DNA of 64,000 nucleotides, taken from NCBI GenBank assembly GCA_032690845.1, contig CM064426.1, forward strand, positions 45,090,508-45,154,507. The letters run 5' to 3'. The position numbers were made by a program, and so were the translations under genes. Positions 35,095-46,400 of the stretch are shown here, piece after piece. Below the pieces are notes generated by a model. That model searched no databases and had not been told where the DNA came from. It saw only the letters and a program-made list of their open reading frames with translations. Each line of letters begins with the position of its first letter. Position 1 is the stretch's first letter. The stretch comes from Eleusine coracana subsp. coracana (Eukaryota; Streptophyta; Magnoliopsida; Poales; Poaceae).

Positions 35095-35570
35095 CCAAGT
35101 TTACTGGCCGGGAGGTCAAATTTCATCAAAAACGACCACCCGAGTGATAATTTAGAGGCTCCTGTCCAACCAGTCAGTTTTTAGCACCTTGGAGGTTGTA
35201 TTTCATGAAAACGACCACCCGGCTAGGTAATATTCAAGTACCCAGAATCCAACCCGACCAGTCAAATATTAGTACCTAGGAGGTCAAATTTCAGCAAAAA
35301 CGACCCTTCGGGTGATGGTCTGATCATCCAGCCCGGCTAGTCGGATTTCAGCAAACCGAGAGGTCATATTCAATGAAAATGACCACCCGGCTGGGTATAT
35401 TTTTGGGAGGTCAGATTTTATCAAATGTTAGCACCCGAGAGGTCATATTTGGTGAAATATGATCAAACGGCTAGCTAATCTTGAGCCACATAACCTGAAA
35501 TAACCCAGTCCAATTTTACCACCCTGGGGGTCATTTTTCATGAAAACGACCACCCGGCTGGGTCATTTCT
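35095..35570 (+). repeat. Degenerate ~80-bp repeats in the LARD interior
   Basis: About seven units built from a GGAGGTCAAATTTCATCAAA-like half and an ACGACCACCCGGCTGGGTA-like half begin near 35110, 35190, 35277, 35349, 35404, 35436 and 35525. Units vary in length and some lack one half. No frame is conserved, so they are probably not coding. Confidence 0.65.
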
Positions 35571-36334
35571 GCCGCCCGGCAAGCCATGCCGCCCAACACA
35601 ACTTTTTCTCGGATGCTTGGCACTTCTAATGCGAAGATGATGGCCATGAGTAGTGAAGGTGTGGCCAGCCTTACCTTAAAGAAAAATGCTCATCAAAATC
35701 CCCACCACGAGTGAAAGTGAATGAATGAGAGCCACCCGTGTCACCTCACTCTTTCACCACTCACACTCACCTACCACCCTACTCACCTAGGCCTCATGAG
35801 TGGCAGCACACTCATTGCAAATATACAACTTTGGCCATCCCATCACTATACCCTTGCTCCCTACACTCTTAGCAAATTTCTGGACAAATTGAGCAAGTGG
35901 ATCACATGGCACTTGGACCTAGCCTTCTCCCATCACCACTAGAGCAATAATAGAGCAAATGGAGGGAAATGACCTACCGGCCAGCATGGGCTGCCGCCCG
36001 GCGTGTCCCGCCGCCCGGCATAAAAATTTTTGCCCCAAGGCTCCCCTCGAGCCAATAAATACCAGGCACACTCTCCTTTGTTTCTCCACCCTCAGCTGAA
36101 AACATTTTCTCTCCCTCTTCACCCTCGTTCCACTTCACTAGCCCTCTCTAGTAAGTGCACTTTGCACTTAGCAATAAAAGTGTGCTGTAATAAAACCAAC
36201 TAGAGAGAAATTCTTGTCACCCTTGCACGTTTGAATGACTAACTCTTGGACTACAAATCGGCCGACTAACCGCTAACCATTATAATCATTTTGTCCTTCG
36301 GGTATTGTGTCCAAGTAATCCCTTTTGCAGGAAT
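35571..36334 (+). other. LARD interior without a recognisable gene
   Basis: Holds two more GCCGCCCGGC clusters (35570-35600, 35985-36020), a TATA-like AATAAATACC near 36054, and otherwise nothing I can assign. Confidence 0.5.
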
Positions 36335-36825
36335 GACAAATATTTGGAGAGGCCTCTACACCAAGTTCAGGAGCAGCAGCGACTCGAGCCGTGGGAGGCG
36401 TACGTCGAGTGAGTACTAAGAAGCCGAGCACTCAAGAGCTTCACATGGGACGAAGAGCTTGACAAGTTCATGGAGAGTGAAGAGAATATGGTGTTCAATG
36501 ACTATGACGAACGAAGCAAACTCACCATCATTCGGGACCGGGAGTTCACATCCGTGTGCAAGTTCAACCTCAACTTCCTCGAGCGAATTGGTGTCCTTGC
36601 TGATTTTGAGTATGCACTCAACACAGCCGGATGAGTTGGAAGAAGACATGCAATACTTGGCTGCCAATGCTTATGTAACCAACGAACAAACTCAAGAAAT
36701 ACAAGCAGTCATAAGGGATGGACAAGAATGGTAGCAACAAATGTTGGAACAACTTCAGACAAACCTCTCCATGATGAACCAACTGTTCGGCCACTTCAAC
36801 ATCGAGTATCTACCGCCGCAGTGAA
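36335..36825 (+). pseudogene. Decayed ORF in the LARD interior
   Basis: A frame with protein-like composition, TWDEELDKFMESEENMVFND through REFTSVCKFNLNFLERIG, is readable at about 36440-36630. A different frame then reads DELEEDMQYLAANAYVTNEQ and a coiled segment ending near 36825. The first block resembles, loosely and from memory, the amino-terminal part of plant transposon-associated proteins found in Athila-type elements. It is directly followed by AAGCTTGGGGAGG (36858-36870), a duplicate of the polypurine tract at 38381. Too short and broken to be a working gag. Confidence 0.45.
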
Positions 36826-36870
36826 AGTCATCTAAGCTTAAGTCTTGTAAAGACCTAAGCTTGGGGAGGT

Positions 36871-38380
36871 ACCCAAACCAAGGTGCGCCGCTTGTTCTAT
36901 CCTCTGCCTCCCTTTCTCTAGTTGAGTTGTTTTAAGAAAACCCAAAAAGACTTTTTTTCAGTTTTTGAAGAAAATCATAAAAATTTGCATAACCAAAAAG
37001 AATAAAAGTATTTCCCTTTTCAAATAAAATTTGAGAACTTAGTCTCTACCTTGCCTATGGAAATGATGAATAGTTGCTCTGTTAGCTCCCTGTGAGTCTC
37101 AAGTATACAACCTCTACTCTTCATTTTGGTGGGTAATGGTAGACCGGCATGATGACAAAGCTAGTCTCTCTATGTTTTAGTGGGTGCAAAATGGCTAATA
37201 AACACCAAATCTAGTTGTTGGAATTCACGATATATCATGTTTTGGATGAGTCTATGATCTCCTCATGATTAGAGTCCAATGATTTATTTCAAAACCATGC
37301 TGTAATAAAAACCCCCCTACTTGGTGTATATCTTTCCTATGATAGAAAAATTGCAACCAAGGCCAGATATTAATTGTGAACCCACTTTTATGCCATCGAT
37401 GTATGCATTGAGTTTGGTTAGGATTTGATCCTTATGAGGGACTTGCACTTTCAAAGCCAATCATTTTCCATCGCGTTATCTTTGAGTTCTCAAATAATCA
37501 TGCTTGGTTATACGGTTTCCACATTGGATTCAAGCATGCACTTCACCAAGCATGTTAGCCAAAAATCTCTCCTTTGCGAAAACCTTGATCCTACAAGAAA
37601 GATTTTGGTCTTCCCAAAATAAATGATCAGAAAAAGTTTGCAAAGATATTTGAACCATTGAACTAGCTTACCTACACTATGAGAGCTGAAAAAGAAAGAA
37701 AGAAAGAAAGAGAAAAATGAGAAAAAAATATAAGCTCTCGTAGATGTACAAATGTCAAGTTTCAAGGTTCATTAAATCCTTTAAGCAAAATAAAGGACCA
37801 TCATTTCACTCTAGCACAAAAATCCAGTCTTTTGATAAAGATCTTTGCTATTGTGCTAGTCCTCTCCTTCACGTGAGTACATTCTCTCCCTCTCCCCTGG
37901 ACATTATTTCCAAATGGTTGGAATGAGAAAGTGCAAAGTCTTTTCGCTAGGACAATCTCTTAACTTAACAAAATATCCATACTAGATGTGCCATCCTACC
38001 AAGCTCCACATATGCAGCACTAGGTGAGGAAATACACTTTTTGAGAGATGAGAGTCATAGTGAAGGATTGCACCAAGAGGGAAAATTTAAATTCTTATGC
38101 AGCATTACAAATACTTTGGACTCATGATCATGTAGGAGGTTAAGTGACAAAATCTAAACTAGTTGTTCTGAGTTCCAACCGCTCATGACAAGGTCATAAA
38201 ATGCCTAAGAGCCCCACTTACAATGAGAAAGACTTAGTGATCAACTTGTGCTGGTTTACTATTACCACTATGTTGTAGGAGTATGTGTTTGTGCACTTGA
38301 TCCTTGCAGGGCTCTAATATTGAAGCAACTCCTGATCCATCACTTCCAAGTTTTAATTTGCTCAGGACGAGCAAAGGTTT
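36871..38380 (+). other. LARD interior, AT-rich, no gene seen
   Basis: About 1.5 kb of AT-rich sequence with an (AAAG)n microsatellite at about 37689-37715. No coding frame is supported. It lies between two copies of the AAGCTTGGGGAGG tract. Confidence 0.6.
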
Positions 38381-38393
38381 AAGCTTGGGGAGG
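38381..38393 (+). promoter_or_regulatory. LARD polypurine tract
   Basis: AAGCTTGGGGAGG immediately before the 3' LTR. A second identical tract lies inside the element at 36858-36870 and may prime internally. Confidence 0.8.
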
Positions 38394-39998
38394 TGTTGGT
38401 GGCCCTTAAAACCCAATATCGGCCACCAACCGATTGGGAAATACAAGGTAAAGACCAAAGTTTCATGAATATTTGTTTAAACTAATAAAGTTCCATGAGT
38501 TTTGGTGATATATGTGTTTGCAGGTTCAGAAGGGCCAAAATTAGGTAAAAACATGAAGAAACGCCCCGTTGGCTGATCCTGCCGTAAAACCGCTGGCCGA
38601 CAGGGTCGTATGAGGCTGAAATCAGGGCCCGGGCAGGGCCATGATGGCTGAAATCAGAACTCAGCCGACAGGGTCATATCACGCTAAAATCAGCCACCCG
38701 GCTGGTTAAAACATAGTCTCATCAGGTTGAACCATCCGACCCAGCCGACCCTACAAAACACTCCACCATGAGGTCGTTTTCCATCCCTGGACTAAGGAGG
38801 GGAAAAAGTGGAGAAGTAAAGGAGGCATCCACGTGGCACAACTTGGACAAGTGAAGACATGACCTGGAGGGGGTTGGCACCAAAAATGGGACGCCGCCCA
38901 GCACAGGTCATCGCCCGGCCTAGGCCGCCTGCCGACCTGCCAGGCCGCCCGGCCTACCCCGCCGCCCGGCCTGGGACTTTTCCTCCCGGGGTGTCCAGCC
39001 CACTTGGCCCATCATGCCAACTGACACCAAGTGGATAAGGCGGTTGAAAACCGACCCAACAACCGTCATCCGGACCAAATCTGAGCCATCCGAGGGAAGG
39101 CGGTCAGAAACCGACTCAATCGTGTGGCTGCCCGGCCTGGGTTGCCGCCCGGCGGTGCATGCCGCCCGACATGCCCGGTCGCTCGGCGTGGCCTGCTGCC
39201 CGGCAGGGGAACTTTTGCCCACCGACTCTCCCTCACGTACATGTACCCGCCAAGTCTTCGCCACCTATAAATAGAGGGGTAATTCGGCAGAAGTGAGGAG
39301 AATAGAGAAGAAATAAGCATTAGTCTCAAGTTTTACCCAAGTAGAAGAGTAGAGGTGTAGGAGGAGGAGTTCAGAATGCTGGCTCCTTCAACTTGTGCCT
39401 CGGGGATTGAAGCTGCTGCGTGAGTAATCTCCCTCATCTTCGGGGCTGGGTAACATGTAGTAGAATTCTTTCCCAAGTAATAAAGTGAGTATTTCTATCC
39501 TTTTATTCTAGAACTGGTAGGAAAGTCTATGTTTAGACGTGGTTTTAGACTTAGCTTTCGTAGGATTGCATTCGTCCCCACGGGCTGTGTGGTAGGCGGC
39601 AGGTGGTGACAGCCCTGTCCGTCCAATATTGAATTCCACCATGTTCGGGAAGTCTCAAGCAGGGTTGTCTAGCGTTAACGTGCCCACTAGTACATGAGGT
39701 TAGTTACCGACCCTTACCTGTGGATCGTTATCGTGCCCCAAAGCAGATATTTGGAAATAGAATTCTCACTAAGTTACTTGGAGAAGGTTCACTACATTAG
39801 ATTGCTTGGCTCGGGGACTTCTTCTCCCTATAGAGTACACTTTATTCTGCCCCCTTCATCACTAGGACTTGATAGAATAGGAGTGACACTTTACTCGTTC
39901 CCTGTGGAAATCGATACTCTAGAATACTCCCAGGTGAAAGCTACGTCGGCATCTATACACTTGCAGATATTCTCTGTTAGGCTTAAGAACCACCAACA
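38394..39998 (+). mobile_element. LARD 3' LTR
   Basis: Homologous to 33314-34897. TATA box 39266-39273. The GCCGCCCGGC arrays (38889-38970 and 39127-39210) are clearly longer than in the 5' LTR, and 64 bp are deleted at an ATTCTA microhomology near 39505. Confidence 0.85.
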
Positions 39999-40003
39999 AC
40001 AAC

Positions 40004-41504
40004 ATGCCACCAAGCACTTGCCTATTCACTACGGCATCTAAGGGATGGTTGTGGTATAGAAGACTGGCACATGTTAGAATGAATCAGCTCAAGAAGATTG
40101 TCAAGAGGAATCTAGTTGATGGGATCAAGGATGTGGCCTTTGAGAAGGATAGACTGTGTAGTGCTTGTCAAGTAGGAAAACAAGTTGCATCTTCACATCT
40201 CACCAAGTCATTCATGTCTACATCTCGTCCTCTATAGCTCTTGCACATGGATTTGTTTGGGCCAACACACTACAAGAGTCTAGAAGGCAATCTATATTGC
40301 TTGGTGATTGTTGATAATTTCACGAGATACACTTGGACCTTCTTTATTAAGGACAAATCTCAAGAAAGTGGTATCTTTAGAAAGTTTACCAAGAGAGCAA
40401 ACAATGAGTTCAATGCTAGCATTGTGAAGATAAGGAGTGACAATGGGACAGAGTTCAAAAACACCACAGTGAAGGAATATTGTGACAAGAAGGGGATCAA
40501 ACATGAATTCTCCTCTACATATACTCCCGAGCAAAATGGAGTAGTGGAGAGGAAGAACAAGACACTCATCACTCTTGCTCGTGCCATGTTGGATGAGTAT
40601 GGAACTCATCAGAGGTTTTGGGCGGAGGCAATCAACACGGCTTGCTACACCTCCAACCATGTCTATCTCCACTGGTCGTTGAAAAAGACACCATATGAGC
40701 TATTGGTCAGACGGAAACCCAATGTTTCCTATTTCTGAGTCTTTGGATGCAAGTGCTACATTCTCAAGAAGAGGAGAAAGCCCGGGAAGTTTGAGAGCAG
40801 AACTTATGAAGGCATTCTTGTTGGGTACTCTAGGACTTCTAAAGCATATAGGGTCTACAACTCAACCACAGGATGTGTGGAAGTTTCCCATGATGTGCAA
40901 TTTTATGAGTCAAATGGGTCTCATAAGGAGGATGAATTTCATGAAGTGAACATTAGAGATGAGCCTATGAGGGAAGCCTTGAGAAACATGCCCGTGGGCG
41001 AGGTTTTACCCCACGAGGCCAATAATGGTGATATTAATGAGCCTTGTACTCCACCACCTCAACCTACCTCCTCCTCTGAGGTACAACAAACAACCCAAGA
41101 TGACACAAATACTCCCACAAGCTCCTCCTAAGATTCATTGAGAGTACACTTGTCGAATGATGAGGAATCCCAAGTGAGAAGTGAGCCACAAACCTCCCCA
41201 CATACTTCACCTCAAGCCACTTGTCCTAGCTCTTCACAAGATACCCTCCCATCCACCTCAAGCTCAAAGTCCAAAACAAGAAACCAAGAGAGTGACTCTT
41301 CCACCTCTCTTAGGATACTAGACACTCATATATCAAGGGAGCAAACAATCCATGATGCACAAGACACTTCACCTAAAGCCTCTCCCACTCAAAGAAAACA
41401 CCATCCTAGACCCAAGGGCATCAACAAAGATCATTTACAAGAATTGATCATTGGGAATCCATCTCGAGGAATAAAGACAAGGAGGAATCAATATAAGCCC
41501 AACT
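40004..41504 (+). pseudogene. pol: Copia A integrase, followed by truncation before RT
   Basis: The GAG-pre-integrase domain (WYRRLAHVRMNQLKKIV, CSACQVGKQ) runs 40045-40200. The core has Asp (LHMDLFGP), Asp (IRSDNGTEF) and Glu (NGVVERKNKT), so the triad is intact. In-frame stops: TAG at 40235-40237 and TGA at 40736-40738 (each one C-to-T change from a Gln CAG or Arg CGA codon expected there) and TAA at 41128-41130. 40739-41100 carries the post-core block, then Ser/Thr/Pro-rich linker. The coding signal ends near IIGNPSRGIKTRRNQ (about 41485), where RT should follow but copia B LTR sequence begins. Confidence 0.85.
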
Positions 41505-41981
41505 ATGGTCCAAATTTCATGATTTTGGAGTTCGTTTGATAGGGTTTTGGTAATTTTCTTTCCCGAACGGAGCTGCTGTTTTGACCATGACGGAACTTCC
41601 GTGATCGTGATGGAACTTCCATCAAGAACCATGGAAATTCCGTGAGTAACAGTGTTCCCATCGCCCGGAACTTCCTTAATTGATGGAACTTCCGTCGGGC
41701 ACCATGGAAGTTCCGTCGGGTACCACGGAACTTCCGTCAGGCTCTGTTCTGTGACCTTTCAGACCTTCCTTGTTTCAGTTTTTGTTTCTTTTGTGCTTTC
41801 GCTATGTGTCCTTTTGGTTTGAGTCATTCCTAGGGTTAACACATTACAAGTTAGTGTGTGTAATCTTGGTGACTCGGTTAGAGGTTGGTTTGGGTTGTAG
41901 TTGGGACATAGGCCAAGTTCTTGAAAGGAATTTGAATTGGCTCCCATTCACCCCCCCTCTGGTCGCCTTCTCGGTCCTTCA
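41505..41981 (+). mobile_element. Copia B LTR fragment, plus orientation
   Basis: From TGGTCCAAATTT (41505) it aligns to the copia B LTR at 43483-48666 read on the opposite strand, and ends CTCGGTCCTTCA at 41981. It contains seven GGAACTTCC-type near-palindromes at 41590-41750. The next bases, ACTGGCAACCTGAGC, resemble a primer site but are also the antisense end of copia B gag, so the junction is a head-on join. Confidence 0.75.
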
Positions 41982-43401
41982 ACTGGCAACCTGAGCATGC
42001 ACACTCTGCCTCTGACTCAGATCATTCATCACAACTTGACATGACTCACACTCTACAACAGTGACATCACAAGCAAGCTTAGACCTAAGCCAAGCAATTT
42101 TAAAATCAGCACTCTCCAACTTAGAATTAAGATCTCTACTCTCATGAACAGCACTGTGAAGCTTATCATGTTGTAAGAGCAAAACATCGCGCAAATGATC
42201 AAGTTCAGAAGAGAGCTCATCAAGAGTAGGAGGTACCTCGCTTGTGTCGGAGTCGGATCCAGAGTCGGTGTCATGATCATTCTTTGCCATGAAGCAAAGT
42301 CGGGTGAAGTCATCCTTCCTCTTGACTCGTGGCTTTTCAACCTTCTCCTCCGAGCTTGTAAGGCCTTCGCTTGATGTGAGGTTGACATTGCTCAAGGCAT
42401 CAACGCAGGAGCGTGCAATGGCCTTGGCGAACTTCTTCGAGTTCTTGCCCTTCTTGTAGAATTGGTTCTTCTTCTGCTTGAAGTGTTCAGTGTTGTTGTC
42501 GCGGTAGCCGGCCTTTTTCTTCTTCTTGGGACAGTCAGCAATGTGGTGTCCCGGGTCACCGCACTCAAAGCAGGTTCTTGAACCACCTCCTCTTCTCTCC
42601 TTCTGGTTGTTGTAGAACTTCCTGAACTTCCTTGTGAGCAAGGACAGCTCCTCGTCAGGAATGCACTCTATCTGTTCATCGAAAGCTGCAACAAGAGAAG
42701 ACAGAGCAAACTCCAAAGAAGACTTGTCAAGTGAGGGGTTAGTTTCATAAAAAGCACCACTGTGATCAGCCTTCTGAGAGCTAGAAAGCAAAGCCATGCT
42801 AGAAGCAGGATTAACATGATTAGGATGAGATTTCCTAGACAGTTCATAAGATTTCAGCTTGCTATACAGTTGCTTACAGTTCAAGGTATTGAAGTCAGCA
42901 GTTTCCTCTAGAGCGGCAATTTTAACCCCCCAAACATTTTCATCAAGTGAGTACAGCAGTTGCTTAGCTCTATCATTATCACTGTACACAAGGTTACCAC
43001 AAGCCCACAAGTTGCACACTTGCCTCAAACCTACGAAAGGTGTCATCTAGTGACTCGCCAGGTTTTTGTGCAAAGGTTTGGTACTGTCTATTATAAGAAT
43101 CCTTATGCATAGACTTGACTTGATTGGTACCCTCATGGTACGTGCAAAGCTTAACCATAATAGCATGAGCAGTGTCAAGGTGTGCAACACGATCATGTTC
43201 ACTTCTACCAAGTGTAGAGAGCAGAATGTTGACAGCTTTGGAGTTGTGTTCATACCTGGTCAACTCACCTATAGGAGCGGTGTTGAGGTCGGCAGGTATG
43301 TTGTATTCTTGCTCGACGATGTCCCAGATAGAACGTCCTTGACTCAGGAGATAAGCCTTGGTCCGTGACTTCCAGTAGGGAAAGTCCTCTCCATTGAACA
43401 T
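41982..43401 (-). pseudogene. gag: Copia B gag, frameshifted and 3' truncated
   Basis: ATG at 43401 (MFNGEDFPYWKSRTKAYLLS), 68 bp after the primer site. The first frame ends at 42994; a frameshift near 43015 leads to a 355-codon frame down to 41979. It contains the copia gag (UBN2-type) block ALEETADFNTLNCKQLYSKL near 42880, the zinc knuckle CFECGDPGHHIADC (C-x2-C-x4-H-x4-C) near 42530-42570, a Lys-rich segment and an acidic Ser/Asp stretch followed by coiled coil. The stop at 41979 falls exactly at the junction with the opposite LTR, so the natural carboxyl end is probably lost. Protease and pol are absent. Confidence 0.85.
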
Positions 43402-43468
43402 CCAGAGCTTAAACGCATGCTAAAATTTGGATCACAAAGTTGGTGAAGGTCAACTAGTGATCAAACCA

Positions 43469-43480
43469 GCTGTGATACCA
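43469..43480 (-). promoter_or_regulatory. Copia B primer binding site
   Basis: Minus strand TGGTATCACAGC, 2 bp after the LTR end, matches the initiator-Met site with one mismatch. Confidence 0.9.
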
Positions 43481-43482
43481 AT

Positions 43483-46400
43483 TGAAGGACCAAGAAGGTG
43501 ACCAGAGGGGGGTGAATGGGAGCCAATCAAAATTCTCCAAGCGAACTTGGCCTATACCCCAAAAACAACCCAAGCCAACCTCCGAACCGATCACCAAGAC
43601 TACACACACCAACACTTGATGTACTAGCCCTAGGAGTGATCAACAACAGCTATGAAATACATCGGAAACAAAGAAAAATAGCAGAGACTCGAGTAGTCAA
43701 AAACCTCACAAAACTGCATTTACTGGACCACAACCGGTAGTGCCGATCAGTGCCATCGACAGTGGCGGTGAGACCCATTGGCAGTGCTGGTGCGGGTTTT
43801 TTGAGGCGCCCCTTCCTGGAGGATCGAGGTCCCGAAGGTGCTGATAACGCAGACACTTGATAATACAACAATGATCCAAATATAAGTTTAATTATTACAT
43901 CAAAGTGCAGCGGAATTACAAGTTCATGAAGTTTTGAAAACAGCGGAAGCGAAATAACGATAAAATCTACGAGCTCGACAATACAGCATGGTGATGATTC
44001 ATGCCCGTAGAATCAACACCTTAGCAGCACTCACAATCACTGTGGCGGCAGATCAGACTCCCAATGGGCAGTCCAACCTTCAGCGACTTGCACGTCCCAA
44101 GGCAACACATCTACATGCAATTCTATTTCTTCAGTACCTGAAAACCACATAAGCATAAAGCCTGAGTACTAAATACTCAGCAAGACTTATCCGTCAAAAA
44201 CTAGACATGCAATGGCTCTAATAGGTGGCTTGTTTAAAAAGAACTCTCACTAAGCAACCTACTAGTTCTATCAAGTTTTATTTTCAGATTAAATGGGTTA
44301 TGCTGAATATAACTTTAGTTGCAACAATACTAAAACAATAGATAAAATAAGTGCAATAGTAGAACAATAAAATATACCAGTAATATCCAATACAAATCCA
44401 TATCCATGTTATCATGTGCAACTACGTGATTGGCGCGGTGAACAAGTGGTACTCATTACTGCGAGGGACAGCAATTGCAATTGATTTACACCAGCTGGGA
44501 AAATCCGAATAACACGACACATACGCACCAATTAAGGTCGTATATGGCAACCTTTCACAAGAAAAACCACCCACATCCAGACCCGGGTGTGGTGATGTCG
44601 AGTGGGCATGCCGTCCTGCCAACAATACTTCATGGTATGGACCGCCCACTCCCACAGCCGAGGGGTCCTAAGACCAACACACCATAACCGTCCTTGATGT
44701 AAGTGATCTTTAATGCTACATCGGTTTACTAGTGCCCATGAAACTAGCATGTATTCGGTACTGTTCAAAACTTGATCTAGGGGCCGACCACGGACGGGTC
44801 CTAGGGCGGGCAAGACAGGGCTACCGTAGCCAACACCCATGTGTTGCTACAAACCTACACATGCAAGTTCCGTGTCCGGCCAAACATGAAAATAAACTTC
44901 TTTTACAGAAGTTCCATTTTAGTGACCAAGTTTATTCCATAGTAATCATGATAACTACCGAGACTTATCAATTACTAAGCATAGCATCTTAGTACCGAAC
45001 CTACCAAGTTTCTAATAAAAACAACATAGGTCATTTGGGGAAAACATGCAAGTTGGGTTCCAATCAACTCCTATGACCTAATGCAACAATTCAGGCATAG
45101 ACACTAGTAGTGAATTAAACTAGCAAAACTTTATAAAGAGGCTAATGCAAACCGGGGCTTGCCTGGATCCACGCAAGTGTTAGCTACTATAGTCTCTTGG
45201 TCCTCAGGCTCTTGGTCCTACTGGACATCGGGCACCTGCTCCTGAGTGTCGTTACCTATTGATGAACAAGGGTTAATGGTAGTGTTGAAATACCGTTACA
45301 TGCAATGACATGATAAATGCAACAAATGATGGATGCATATTGCATTAGTGTTTTGATGTTAACAACCTTATTAACAAGTTCTCAAAGCCATATGCTTCAA
45401 AGAAACAATTTAGGTTTTCATTATTTCAAGTGTGTGGATCATTTTAATTAGGATTGTTATAACTTGAGAACAATTAAACAATTTAAAATAGTAACAAGAT
45501 GATTCTGGACTTGAGTGATTTATCATGAACAGAGACATGTATGAAGTGCATTTTTACCAAGTTATAGCCTCTGGACAGTATTATTTTATTTACTAGCATT
45601 TATTCAAGTTAAAGCATTACTTAATTAATAGAATATTAAATATTGCAGATTTGACTTAGCCAAAAATCAGGGTGATGCATTAACATGAAACCACAGTGCA
45701 TGCAAAGGATCAGAATTAATTTCCATTCGTAGAATTATTAAGGATTTATTTGGTGTTTGGACAGGTTATTTAATTAACTAAATTATATTAACAGAGGTAG
45801 TTGGTTATTATTTTACTAAAATAGATCACATTATTATGAAACTAACAAAATTTATTTGAGGTCATTTGGACTTAAAATGAATTTACTATGCATTTTTTAA
45901 GTTCCATCAGTTTTCTGACATTTCCTGGGTTTAAACAATTGACACGTCAGCGCCATGTGGCAGCCACATCAGCACCAACTGGCCGCCAGCTCAGCTGCTA
46001 GTCAGCTTCGCTGAGCGTGGTGGCGCACGGCCGGGGCTTGCCATAGGCGACGGTGAGCGACGAAACCTCATCGCGGGTGGGGAAAAACAATGTGCGTGAC
46101 GAGGCGAGGAGACTAGGGGGGTTCGCGACGTCGGAAACTTACCAGAGATGGGTCAGTGATGAGCGGCGGCGGAGAGAGGAGGTCTGGCGACGTCGCGGGG
46201 TGGACTCGGGGCAGCAAACCGACTGCGGCTGGCTCCTACAGCATCACAGGGGCACGGCGGGGATCGGCATTAGGTCGGCGAACGTCGGGGAAGGCTGGAA
46301 GGTAGGGCTCACCGTGGAGGCGGCTCGGACACGGCGGCACGGAGATGATCGGTCGGGGAAAAGTTCATTTTCGGCGTTCTTCCTCGAGGAATCAATGAAG

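Larger units (their letters stand above)
33314..39998 (+). mobile_element. Non-autonomous LARD-like LTR retrotransposon inserted in copia A
   Basis: LTRs 33314-34897 (1584 bp) and 38394-39998 (1605 bp), both TGTTGG...CCAACA. TSD GCAAC (33309-33313) / ACAAC (39999-40003). tRNA-Asp-type primer site 34905-34922, polypurine tract 38381-38393. The 3.5-kb interior has no gag-pol, only a short decayed ORF. LTR termini and primer site are Athila/Tat-like, so it was probably mobilised by such an element (inference). Confidence 0.82.
7062..41504 (+). mobile_element. Copia A (Sirevirus-like Ty1/copia), host of two nested elements, 3' truncated
   Basis: Own sequence: 7062-10186, 32719-33313 and 40004-41504. 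Order: 5' LTR, iMet-type primer site, gag, protease, integrase. The CRM insertion (TSD TACTA) and the LARD-like insertion (TSD GCAAC/ACAAC) can both be removed conceptually without disturbing the reading frame, which supports the boundaries. Reverse transcriptase, RNase H and the 3' LTR are missing: at about 41504 the sequence passes directly into a copia B LTR. Confidence 0.75.

Noticed and set aside
37689..37715. (AAAG)n tract as a functional element
   Set aside because: Ordinary microsatellite in AT-rich non-coding sequence.
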